Below are positions 1 through 5,448 of a stretch of 6,150 bases of DNA, piece by piece; the stretch's first letter is position 1; each line of letters opens with the position of its first letter. Origin of the DNA: Clostridiales bacterium UBA4362 (GTDB lineage: Bacteria > Bacillota > Clostridia > TANB77 > CAG-508). The DNA is taken from the NCBI GenBank assembly GCA_002393975.1, contig DGSM01000134.1:1-6150 (forward strand). Reading direction: 5' to 3'. The notes below the pieces were generated by a model. That model was given only the letters and a program-made list of their open reading frames with translations. It did no database searches and had not been told where the DNA came from. The translations under genes and the position numbers were made by a program.

Positions 1-1292
1 TTTGAACTAAATCCTAAGCTAAATTGATTTGAATTAAAGCTTGGAAAGCTTACTAATGCTAGTATTTCTCCAGTCTCATAATTCATTAAAACACTTGCAC
101 CCTTGTCTTGGCTATAAGTGTTATAAATCAATTGTTGTAATTTAGAATCAATTGTAAGTTTTACATCTTCTCCATTTATATAATCTTGCTTTTGTATTAT
201 GTCTAGTTTCTTTCCATCTTTTTCTTTATAGATTTCTACTCCATTTTTTCCAGCTAGTCTATCATTATATATTGCTTCTATTCCACTTTTTCCAACTTCA
301 TCTTGAACATATCCTAAAAGTATTGAAGTTGATTCATTATAAGGATATACTCTACAAGTTTCTTCTGATACCATAACTCCTTTGATTGTTAAAAGTTGGC
401 TCTTCAAATCTTGTTCTTCAGCTGAAATCAGCTTTAATGGAACAAAAGTATTTACTCCTACATAATCTGATTTGCATTTTTCCTTAATTGTACTTTCAGA
501 AATATCTAATAGTTTAGCAAGTTTCCCATAATCAGTTGAAGAATCTGTCTTATCAGGTACTATTCCTACATTGTAACATTTACCTTCTTTAGCTAAAGTC
601 ACATTGTTTCTATCATATATATATCCTCTTCTAGCTTTTAAGGTATTAATTCTTACTTTTTCATCATTCTTTAGATCAGGAAAAATCATAGATGAATCCC
701 AATTAATTTTACTTGATCCATCTTTTGTCTTTACTTTAATAGTATTATTAAATGTTATATTTCCTGCAATAGTTGACATATCAAATCTATATGACACATT
801 TGAATATAATTCTGGTTGCTCTATATTTTCAGCTGTATTTGTATTTGCCTTAGAATTTGCTGTAATTACACAACTTATATCTTTTGCTTGTACTCCATCA
901 TATATATTCTTATTTCTTGCAATAAAGTCTTCTTTACTTAGATCTGTAATGACTAAATCATACATTTCATCATATTTCTTTTGTTCTAGCAAGTTATAAT
1001 ACTTTCTTACTACCCTTGCTTCATTTGTATGATTAGTATATATGAAAGCTCCTATTGCAAAAAGAATCATAATAAATAATAAGACAAAAATGAACTTAAT
1101 ATGTCTTCTTTTTGCCCTATCTTGTTCTTCTTTTTGTCTTTTAAGTTCTTCTCTACGCTCTCTTCTTTCTTCTAATAGTCTTTCTTGTTCTTTTTTGGAT
1201 AATTTCTTTTTTGGCTTTGTAGATGATTTAGAACCTTTTTTGTAATAAGAAGTGTCTACTATAGGATTATCAATTTCATCTTTTTTCTTCAA
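1..1292 (-). CDS. Class B penicillin-binding protein, MecA/PBP3-like N-terminus, 3' end cut by window
   Basis: This is a membrane-anchored D,D-transpeptidase that would cross-link peptidoglycan outside the cell. 430 residues are visible. Residues 1-64 form a highly charged K/R/E-rich cytoplasmic tail and 65-86 a single membrane helix. Residues about 90-205 resemble the NTF2-like MecA_N domain. The dimerisation region starts near 214 and includes RRGYIYDRN (221-229), and the transpeptidase domain opens with GASVLMNYETGEILALVSFP (398-417). The catalytic SxxK, SxN and KTG motifs lie beyond the left edge, so activity cannot be judged. No in-frame ATG precedes the membrane helix. The best start is TTG at 1292, four codons after the in-frame TAG of the upstream gene, with a weak AGG about 8 nt upstream, so translation is probably coupled. 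The family call is from recognised motifs; the MecA-like subclass is less certain than the class B PBP call. Confidence 0.88.
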   Translation of the reverse strand, partial: MKKKDEIDNPIVDTSYYKKGSKSSTKPKKKLSKKEQERLLEERRERREELKRQKEEQDRAKRRHIKFIFVLLFIMILFAIGAFIYTNHTNEARVVRKYYNLLEQKKYDEMYDLVITDLSKEDFIARNKNIYDGVQAKDISCVITANSKANTNTAENIEQPELYSNVSYRFDMSTIAGNITFNNTIKVKTKDGSSKINWDSSMIFPDLKNDEKVRINTLKARRGYIYDRNNVTLAKEGKCYNVGIVPDKTDSSTDYGKLAKLLDISESTIKEKCKSDYVGVNTFVPLKLISAEEQDLKSQLLTIKGVMVSEETCRVYPYNESTSILLGYVQDEVGKSGIEAIYNDRLAGKNGVEIYKEKDGKKLDIIQKQDYINGEDVKLTIDSKLQQLIYNTYSQDKGASVLMNYETGEILALVSFPSFNSNQFSLGFSS

Positions 1293-1301
1293 TTTAAAAA
1301 C

Positions 1302-2279
1302 CTATTTCTTTCTTAATTTAGCAACAAAAAACCCTTCCATTAGTTTTGATGGTATTATTCTTATTGCTTTTTTTATTTCTTCTCTATAAACTATTTCGCT
1401 ACTATTATATACCATAATATCATTATTGTCAGTTTTAGCTCTCACACTTGAATTTAATTCTATATCTATGTCCATTATTTCAACATTAAAATTATTAATA
1501 GCATAGTTTAATATTTCTTCATCCTCTAATAAGTTTAATGTACATGTAGAATAAACTAGAGTTCCTCCTGGCTTTAATGCCATAATTGCACTTTTTATCA
1601 ACTGCTTTTGTACATTTTTGCAACTATTTACACTTTTTAAATACCAATTTCTATAGGTTTCAGGAATTGTTCCAACAAATCTTCCTTCTCCGCTACAAGG
1701 GGCATCTAACAATACTTTGTCAAAAGTTTCTGGATAAATCTTTCCTAGAAACTCTCCTCTATTATTTATAACTTCTACAATATTTGCGCCTTGTTTTTCC
1801 ACATTATACTTTAGTCTTTCACATCTAATTTTATCTAGTTCATTTGCAACTATTCTTCCTTTATTTTTCATCATCATTGCCATTTGAGATGTTTTACTTC
1901 CAGGAGCTGCAGTCATATCTAAAACGCATTCTCCAGGCTTAGGATCTAATACTAATGGTGGAACCATACTAGATAAACTTTGCATATAGATTTTTCCTTC
2001 AATATACCACTCTAGCTTCATCAAATCTTTTTCATTCGCATTTTTAATTATTAAAGCATCATCATACCAAAGAACTCTTTCAAACTTTATATTATTATCT
2101 TTCAAATATCTCATAAGATCTGCACATGATGTTTTTATAGTATTTGCTCTAATACTTGTATATCTTTTATCTGTCATTCCTGAAAGAATCTTATCTACAT
2201 AATTTGAAGTATATATTGTATTTAATTCTTCTATAAAGTCTTTTGGTAATTTCGTTCTTAATTCATTTACACTAATCAT
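1302..2279 (-). CDS. NOL1/NOP2/Sun-family RNA cytosine-C5 methyltransferase (RsmF-like)
   Basis: This cytoplasmic SAM-dependent enzyme would make 5-methylcytosine in RNA. Motifs in the 325 residues are the SAM-binding DMTAAPGSKT (121-130), motif IV DAPCSGEG (192-199, Cys195) and motif VI YSTCTLN (243-249, Cys246). In this family the motif VI Cys attacks the base and the motif IV Cys helps release the product; both are present. The N-terminal part carries RYTSIRANTIKTS (39-51), typical of the family's N-terminal region. There is no NusB-like domain, so it is not RsmB. It is shorter than common RsmF proteins of about 450 residues, lacking their C-terminal domains and resembling the compact core form. 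A 16S rRNA target is likely but tRNA cannot be excluded. The start overlaps the end of fic by 8 nt with only a weak GGAAA upstream, which suggests translational coupling. The PBP gene follows after 9 nt. Confidence 0.9.
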   Translation of the reverse strand: MISVNELRTKLPKDFIEELNTIYTSNYVDKILSGMTDKRYTSIRANTIKTSCADLMRYLKDNNIKFERVLWYDDALIIKNANEKDLMKLEWYIEGKIYMQSLSSMVPPLVLDPKPGECVLDMTAAPGSKTSQMAMMMKNKGRIVANELDKIRCERLKYNVEKQGANIVEVINNRGEFLGKIYPETFDKVLLDAPCSGEGRFVGTIPETYRNWYLKSVNSCKNVQKQLIKSAIMALKPGGTLVYSTCTLNLLEDEEILNYAINNFNVEIMDIDIELNSSVRAKTDNNDIMVYNSSEIVYREEIKKAIRIIPSKLMEGFFVAKLRKK

Positions 2280-2871
2280 TTTTTATTTCCAAACATTTAT
2301 ATATTATTTTTGCTAAATCAGTTTCATCAATTACACTTTTCATCATAGCTTCTAGCATTTCTTCACTTCCAGTTTTAGAATAATCTAATATGTATCCATT
2401 TTTATATGCAAGCTCTCTTATAAATTCTCTTATTGTCCTTCCATTTCCTTCTCTAAATGGATGTAATACATTTAGCTCTGACATATAATATGCTAGTTTT
2501 TTTGCCATATCTTCTTTATTTAAATCATTTAAAAAGTTTTCTTCTTTTAGCTTAAGTAATAATCTATCTAATTCAGAATCTATGAATTCCCACTCAGCAA
2601 AAGAAAATGAATCCTTAGCTATATTTTCTGTTCTAAATTTACCTGCAAATGGATATAAGTCTTCAAACAAATATTTATGTATATTGATAAAATGATCTTT
2701 ATCAAAATTTCCTACAAGCTTATTTTGTCTTAAGTCATATAGTTTAGCTAAAACTATCATTTTTTCAGCTTTTTCTAGTTTCTTATTATCCTTTATATTT
2801 AGTTTATTTACTAATACATTGCTATCAGGATAGCAATATATTGAGTTTCTTGCTTCATATAATTCGTCCAT
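2272..2871 (-). CDS. fic: Fic-domain adenylyltransferase, probable FicT-type toxin
   Basis: Fic proteins transfer AMP from ATP to hydroxyl side chains of target proteins; bacterial FicT toxins are known to AMPylate GyrB and ParE. The 199 residues carry the canonical motif HPFREGNGRTIREF (137-150), with catalytic His137, metal-binding Glu141 and phosphate-contacting Asn143, Arg145 and Arg148 all intact. The preceding segment ENIAKDSFSFAEWEFID (82-98) fits the target-docking flap. Length and layout, including a YCYPDSNVLVNKL opening, resemble E. coli Fic and VbhT-type class I proteins, whose inhibitory helix is supplied by a separate small antitoxin. There is no obvious N-terminal inhibition motif. 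The ATG at 2871 has a GGAGA site about 5 nt upstream. The antitoxin-like gene lies 92 nt upstream, separated by a weak terminator, and the methyltransferase gene overlaps the 3' end. The target here is inferred from the family. Confidence 0.92.
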   Translation of the reverse strand: MDELYEARNSIYCYPDSNVLVNKLNIKDNKKLEKAEKMIVLAKLYDLRQNKLVGNFDKDHFINIHKYLFEDLYPFAGKFRTENIAKDSFSFAEWEFIDSELDRLLLKLKEENFLNDLNKEDMAKKLAYYMSELNVLHPFREGNGRTIREFIRELAYKNGYILDYSKTGSEEMLEAMMKSVIDETDLAKIIYKCLEIKND

Positions 2872-2895
2872 ATTTTCTCCAAATCATTATTTATC

Positions 2896-2920
2896 TATTA
2901 CTATAAAAATATCACTATAA
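2896..2920 (-). repeat. Two 11-bp direct repeats ahead of the fic ribosome binding site
   Basis: On the minus strand TTATAGTGATA (2920-2910) and TTATAGTAATA (2906-2896) are repeated with one mismatch, 14 bp apart, between the terminator and the fic RBS. Each contains TATAGT, one base from the sigma-A -10 consensus, but neither has a convincing -35 at 16-18 bp. They could be a weak fic promoter, a regulator site, or chance in AT-rich DNA. Confidence 0.4.
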
Positions 2921-2921
2921 T

Positions 2922-2965
2922 AAAAAAAAAGTAAAGTAAAAACTTGAATCTTACTTTACTTTTTT
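2922..2965 (-). terminator. AT-rich, probably leaky terminator or attenuator between antitoxin and fic
   Basis: A perfect 15-bp inverted repeat (2925-2939 with 2951-2965, loop 11 nt) is followed on the minus strand by a run of nine T (2930-2922). Only two pairs are G-C, so termination should be partial. The 5' arm starts inside the TAA stop of the antitoxin gene (2966-2964), so a ribosome at that stop would cover the arm. The T-run faces fic, so the site lowers transcription of fic and the genes beyond it. The symmetric A/T ends could also allow weak termination in the other direction. Confidence 0.6.
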
Positions 2966-3134
2966 ATAATTTGATTTCGCCTTCTTTTAATTGTTCTATC
3001 ATTTCATTTATTGTAATTTTGTTATCAGAATATGCCTTAAGATTGTTAATATCAATATCAGAAAGTGGCATATTTTCAATGGCAAAATCAGTTTTTAAAT
3101 TATCAACATCAAATTTAAATTTCTTTTCATCCAT
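2964..3134 (-). CDS. Small VbhA-like Fic antitoxin (56 aa)
   Basis: This short acidic protein probably binds and inhibits the Fic protein encoded next. The gene has a very strong AAAGGAGGGC site (3150-3141) 6-8 nt before the ATG at 3134, and a good promoter upstream. VbhA-type antitoxins insert a helix with (S/T)xxxE(G/N) into the Fic active site, where the Glu blocks productive ATP binding. Here residues 16-21 read DFAIEN, keeping Glu20 and Asn21 but with Asp in place of Ser/Thr. The following PLSDIDINNLKAY (23-35) and KITINEMIEQLKEGEI (39-54) match the usual pattern of such antitoxins: an L(S/T)xxD turn, then a second helical part resembling G.I...E.I..L. The call rests on this pattern, the size and the position immediately upstream of fic. 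The alternative is an unrelated small leader gene. Confidence 0.75.
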   Translation of the reverse strand: MDEKKFKFDVDNLKTDFAIENMPLSDIDINNLKAYSDNKITINEMIEQLKEGEIKL

Positions 3135-3184
3135 TATTTTGCCCTCCTTTCGTTTCTATTAATTCTAAAACAAAACACACTATT

Positions 3185-3213
3185 ATTATACCATATTTTG
3201 GCTAATTTTGCAA
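3185..3213 (-). promoter_or_regulatory. Sigma-A promoter of the antitoxin-fic operon
   Basis: On the minus strand TTGCAA (3213-3208) and TATAAT (3190-3185) are separated by exactly 17 bp. The -10 is perfect and the -35 matches TTGACA at four of six positions. Transcription should begin near 3178, giving a leader of about 45 nt with the strong RBS. It lies just downstream of the preceding gene's terminator, so the operon appears independently transcribed. Confidence 0.82.
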
Positions 3214-3232
3214 ATTTTTATCATTAAAACTA

Positions 3233-3263
3233 TTAAAGAAAAGAGAGCCTCTCGGCTCTCTTT
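3233..3263 (-). terminator. Rho-independent terminator of the 103-aa gene
   Basis: A perfect 10-bp stem AAAGAGAGCC/GGCTCTCTTT (3240-3249 with 3254-3263) with a 4-nt loop is followed on the minus strand by TTCTTTAAT. It lies 28 bp after the TGA stop at 3292. The T-rich tail on the minus side fixes the direction. Confidence 0.85.
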
Positions 3264-3291
3264 CCGCGGGAAAATCTCATACATGTTTCCA

Positions 3292-3603
3292 TCAAACCAG
3301 CTCAGGCCTGTGATAATAATCAGGCGAAAAAAGCAAATGGTTACTAGCATTTATAATGACCTCTCGTCTGTCTGGAGAAACTCCAAACCGTCTGCAAAGA
3401 TCAGTAAAAGCATTGCCTCCATCTTGCGTTCCTGAATACCACCAAGCGATGCAGTGTTGCCTGCCATACGCTTCTCGTGCGAGACTTTTGAAAGCCCCTC
3501 TAGCATCCATGGATAATGGTACCTCAAAGAGCATATCTAATGCCCGCTCGAGTTGGGCTTCATTGATAGCCCACCATTCGCCAGTATCATTCTTGATGTA
3601 CAT
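3292..3603 (-). CDS. Unrecognised 103-aa protein in a high-GC single-gene cassette
   Basis: I do not recognise this protein. It starts MYIKNDTGEWWAINEAQLER, is soluble-looking with no signal peptide or membrane helix, and has two Trp pairs (10-11 and 54-55), Cys51 and Cys70, and a Gly-rich turn SGTQDGGNAF (57-66). The ATG at 3603 is chosen because AAGGAGG lies about 6 nt upstream (3618-3612). A longer in-frame ATG at 3675 is rejected because it lies inside the promoter. Positions 3301-3600 are about 46% GC by hand count, against about 26% for 2401-2700 inside fic, so base use differs strongly from its neighbours and suggests transfer. It has its own promoter and terminator and no co-transcribed partner. 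No function is assigned. That it is a real gene is supported by the complete set of expression signals. Confidence 0.83.
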   Translation of the reverse strand: MYIKNDTGEWWAINEAQLERALDMLFEVPLSMDARGAFKSLAREAYGRQHCIAWWYSGTQDGGNAFTDLCRRFGVSPDRREVIINASNHLLFSPDYYHRPELV

Positions 3604-3623
3604 AGGGATCCTCCTTGATGTAG

Positions 3624-3642
3624 TTATGCCAATAAGGCATAA
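3624..3642 (-). promoter_or_regulatory. Perfect 7-bp inverted repeat at the expected transcript start
   Basis: TTATGCC and GGCATAA (3624-3630 and 3636-3642) flank a 5-nt AATAA centre. The predicted start of transcription is near 3640, so this sits at about +1 to +17. It could be a DNA operator for a dimeric repressor or a 5' hairpin that protects the mRNA. The sequence alone cannot tell these apart. Confidence 0.55.
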
Positions 3643-3646
3643 AAGC

Positions 3647-3675
3647 ATTATACCATAATTGTCAAATATTGTCAA
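3647..3675 (-). promoter_or_regulatory. Perfect-consensus sigma-A promoter of the 103-aa gene
   Basis: On the minus strand TTGACA (3675-3670), a 17-bp spacer and TATAAT (3652-3647) match the housekeeping consensus at all twelve positions. The predicted leader is about 37 nt. Such a strong promoter implies high expression unless repressed, which makes the overlapping repeat and the adjacent palindrome candidate operators. Confidence 0.9.
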
Positions 3676-3676
3676 A
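3658..3676 (-). repeat. TTTGACAAT direct repeat, 10-bp period
   Basis: TTTGACAAT occurs twice on the minus strand (3676-3668 and 3666-3658), exactly one helical turn apart. The first copy contains the -35 hexamer and the second lies in the spacer. The second TTGACA is only 7 bp from the -10 and cannot serve it. This could be a regulator site overlapping the promoter or a local duplication. Confidence 0.5.
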
Positions 3677-3689
3677 GTATATGTCGTTC

Positions 3690-3716
3690 AAAAAGAGGAA
3701 CCATAAGGTTCCTCTT
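3690..3716 (-). terminator. Rho-independent terminator of the 460-aa gene
   Basis: A perfect 10-bp stem AAGAGGAACC/GGTTCCTCTT (3693-3702 with 3707-3716) with a 4-nt loop is followed on the minus strand by T residues (3694-3690). It lies 28 bp after the TAA stop at 3745. It ends about 15 bp before the -35 of the next gene, insulating that cassette. Confidence 0.85.
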
Positions 3717-3744
3717 AATTTTTATTATTAATTATTTTCTAGAA

Positions 3745-5127
3745 TTAGTCAGCAAGTAATGCTTCATTTAATTTAGCTAATTCATTTCTCATTGATTGAA
3801 GTTCATCATTCATCTTTTCGATTTGCTCTTTCTCACTTAGAGCTTTTGCAAGTAATTGATTCTTCTTTTCCATCATTTCTTGCTTCATTTTCTTTTCATC
3901 TTCAACGATTTTATCAATTGATTCTTTGTTAGCTTTTCTCATAGCAATAATATCTTCAATTGACATTCCATCTTTTTCTTCTGTATTAACTTCCATAGTT
4001 GATACCTTTTCCTTAACTTCTTCTTTAGTTTCTGGTTCTTCTATAACCTCTGGTTCCTCTTCTGGAACTTCATCTATTACATCATCAAATACTGGAACTT
4101 CTGGAGAAGCAGGAGCTTCTTCTTTAACTTCTTCTTTTACTTCTTCTTTAATCTCTTGAACTGGCTCTTCTTTTTCTTCTACTGCTTCTTCAACTTCTGG
4201 TGCTGCTTCTTGAGCTGGCTCTTCTACTACTGGTTCTTCTTGTACTGTTGTTTCAACTTCTGGTTTTATCTCAACCTCTGGCTCTGCTGGTGCTTCTACT
4301 GGAGCTTCAACAGGTGGCTCTGGTTCTGGAGCAGGAGCTGGTGTTGGTTCTGGTGCTGGAGCAGGAGCTGGTGCTTCAGTAGCAACTGGTTCAACTTTTT
4401 CAATCTCTGGAACTGGTGAAACTTTTAATCCAGGTACAGTACTTAATAATTCATTTTGTTGTTTTGTCATCAAATCATATATTTGCTCTGTAACTTTTTC
4501 AAATCTAATATATGCACCAATCTTTTTAGGATTGTTCTTATTAGCCATTATTATAATCTTAGAAGACTCTGGTGGGTTCATTTTATTTGTATTCTCATTA
4601 CCCATGCTTTCTTCTAAAGTTCCGGTTACATAATCGCTATTTCTCTTGATTGTTTTAACAACTTTATTGAAGTCTTTATCTACTTTGGTATCTTCTCTTA
4701 AGATATCTATGAAATTAGCATCTTGAACGATTTTGGTTTCGTTTCTAGAATTATGTGTGAATTGCTCACTTCCTAAATTATCTAGACTAATATCGTATTT
4801 TCTTTCACTATTATCTATGATAGTTTCTTCTTTATCATTTACTTCAATGTTTGTTGAGAAGTTTTTACTAACTTCTGCTCCATTGCTATCAACTCCACGA
4901 TAAAAGTCCTGGAATGAGAAATTACCATTGAAATCTACGTATATATCATTGTTATACATATTTTCAATTTCATTTGTTCCAGAATTAGCAGCAAGTAATG
5001 AATTAATTCTATTTCCTATAATGCCAAGAATAATTGTCTTAGCTGTAGGATTCTCTAATATTTTAGGATTGATGTTCAATCTAGCTAAATGATCTAAAAT
5101 ACTTTTTTCGCTTTTGTAATCTTCCAT
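3745..5127 (-). CDS. Unknown 460-aa protein with long Pro/Glu/Ala linker and C-terminal coiled coil
   Basis: I cannot assign this to a family. Residues 1-235 are a mixed, probably partly folded region. A short hydrophobic helix TIILGIIGNRINSLLAA (31-47) contains Arg and is not a convincing membrane span, and a more ordered-looking stretch is KIIIMANKNNPKKIGAYIRF (190-209). Residues about 237-375 are low complexity: first alternating AP/EP (252-283), then Glu/Val/Pro/Lys-rich with EVKEE-type repeats (329-337). Residues 388-457 are Lys/Glu-rich heptad-like sequence, predicted coiled coil. There is no signal peptide or LPxTG, so a cytoplasmic scaffold, cytoskeletal or phase-forming role is possible but speculative. 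AAGGAG lies 8 nt before the ATG at 5127. Its own promoter and terminator make it monocistronic. The linker would be extended and strongly acidic. Confidence 0.9.
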   Translation of the reverse strand: MEDYKSEKSILDHLARLNINPKILENPTAKTIILGIIGNRINSLLAANSGTNEIENMYNNDIYVDFNGNFSFQDFYRGVDSNGAEVSKNFSTNIEVNDKEETIIDNSERKYDISLDNLGSEQFTHNSRNETKIVQDANFIDILREDTKVDKDFNKVVKTIKRNSDYVTGTLEESMGNENTNKMNPPESSKIIIMANKNNPKKIGAYIRFEKVTEQIYDLMTKQQNELLSTVPGLKVSPVPEIEKVEPVATEAPAPAPAPEPTPAPAPEPEPPVEAPVEAPAEPEVEIKPEVETTVQEEPVVEEPAQEAAPEVEEAVEEKEEPVQEIKEEVKEEVKEEAPASPEVPVFDDVIDEVPEEEPEVIEEPETKEEVKEKVSTMEVNTEEKDGMSIEDIIAMRKANKESIDKIVEDEKKMKQEMMEKKNQLLAKALSEKEQIEKMNDELQSMRNELAKLNEALLAD

Positions 5128-5159
5128 TATTTTAACTCCTTAGTAAAAACTCTATACTA

Positions 5160-5188
5160 ATTTAAACATTATAGATGTTTTTTTTCAA
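5160..5188 (-). promoter_or_regulatory. Probable promoter of the 460-aa gene
   Basis: Two overlapping readings exist on the minus strand. TTGAAA (5188-5183), 17 bp, then TTAAAT (5165-5160) has correct spacing. A perfect TATAAT (5173-5168) lies nearby but has only a poor -35 (CAATTT, 5196-5191) at 17 bp. Either would give a 5' leader of roughly 25-35 nt. A promoter here is likely because a terminator isolates the gene from rpsR. Confidence 0.55.
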
Positions 5189-5200
5189 GTAAATTGCTAC

Positions 5201-5236
5201 TTTTTATTATTACATTTTTGTTACATTTTTATTACA
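5201..5236 (-). repeat. Three phased TTTTTnTTACA repeats upstream of the promoter
   Basis: On the plus strand TTTTTGTTACA (5215-5225) and TTTTTATTACA (5226-5236) are adjacent 11-bp units. A third, TTTTTATTATTACA (5201-5214), is expanded by 3 bp. On the minus strand they read TGTAAnAAAAA. They lie just upstream of the predicted -35. T-tracts at about one per helical turn would bend DNA and can act like an UP element; a regulator binding TGTAA is the alternative. Confidence 0.55.
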
Positions 5237-5389
5237 GTGTTTCTTCCGTTATATATGAAATATTCTTCTTTTTTCCTCTAAACTATTGTGATATAAGATT
5301 TTTGTTTGGCTTTCCTCATATTTCAGTTAATCCAATGGTTTGTGTAATATGTTAGTATTAATCTTGAAATAACAATTGTTTAAAAGCTC

Positions 5390-5421
5390 AAAAAAACTAG
5401 GATAAAAATCCTAGTTTTTTT
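5390..5421 (-). terminator. Terminator of the rpsF-ssb-rpsR operon
   Basis: A perfect 14-bp inverted repeat (5390-5403 with 5408-5421) has the core ACTAGGAT/ATCCTAGT and a four-base AAAA loop. A7 and T7 flank the core, so it could terminate in both directions. It starts 27 bp after the rpsR stop and marks the operon end. Confidence 0.88.
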
Positions 5422-5448
5422 ATAGTTTATATAATAAAAATTTTAAAA

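Larger units (their letters stand above)
5128..5448 (-). other. 321-bp spacer between rpsR and the 460-aa gene
   Basis: No gene is supported here. Open frames on both strands are short and lack ribosome binding sites. The spacer holds the rpsR terminator, a 10-bp palindrome AACAATTGTT (5371-5380), the phased TTTTTnTTACA repeats and the promoter of the 460-aa gene. The stretch from about 5240 to 5370 has no recognisable signal. Confidence 0.6.

Noticed and set aside
604..999. Plus-strand 131-codon open frame with hydrophobic stretches
   Set aside because: It is antisense to the PBP gene, whose minus-strand frame is clearly conserved in motif; there is no RBS and the composition is that of a shadow frame.
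2320..2340. SxxxE near the Fic C-terminus (SVIDE, residues 179-183) as a class III self-inhibition motif
   Set aside because: It is followed by Thr rather than Gly/Asn, and a separate antitoxin-like gene with a better motif lies upstream, so class I is the simpler reading.
2944..3162. Plus-strand 72-codon open frame
   Set aside because: It lies opposite the antitoxin gene, which has the promoter, RBS and family pattern; this frame has none.
3292..3675. Longer 127-codon version of the cassette protein starting at 3675
   Set aside because: Its first 24 codons include the -35, spacer, -10 and palindrome; the start at 3603 has the only good RBS.
3233..3716. Cassette as an insertion sequence or integron cassette
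   Set aside because: I see no transposase, terminal inverted repeats, target-site duplication or attC-like site at its edges; the inverted repeats present are terminators.
4156..4419. Plus-strand open frames rich in Trp, Cys, Phe and Leu opposite the linker of the 460-aa gene
   Set aside because: They are the mirror of repetitive Pro/Glu/Ala codons on the minus strand, lack ribosome binding sites and have implausible composition.
5201..5236. Short repeats as a CRISPR remnant
   Set aside because: The units are adjacent 11-mers with no spacers and no cas genes nearby.
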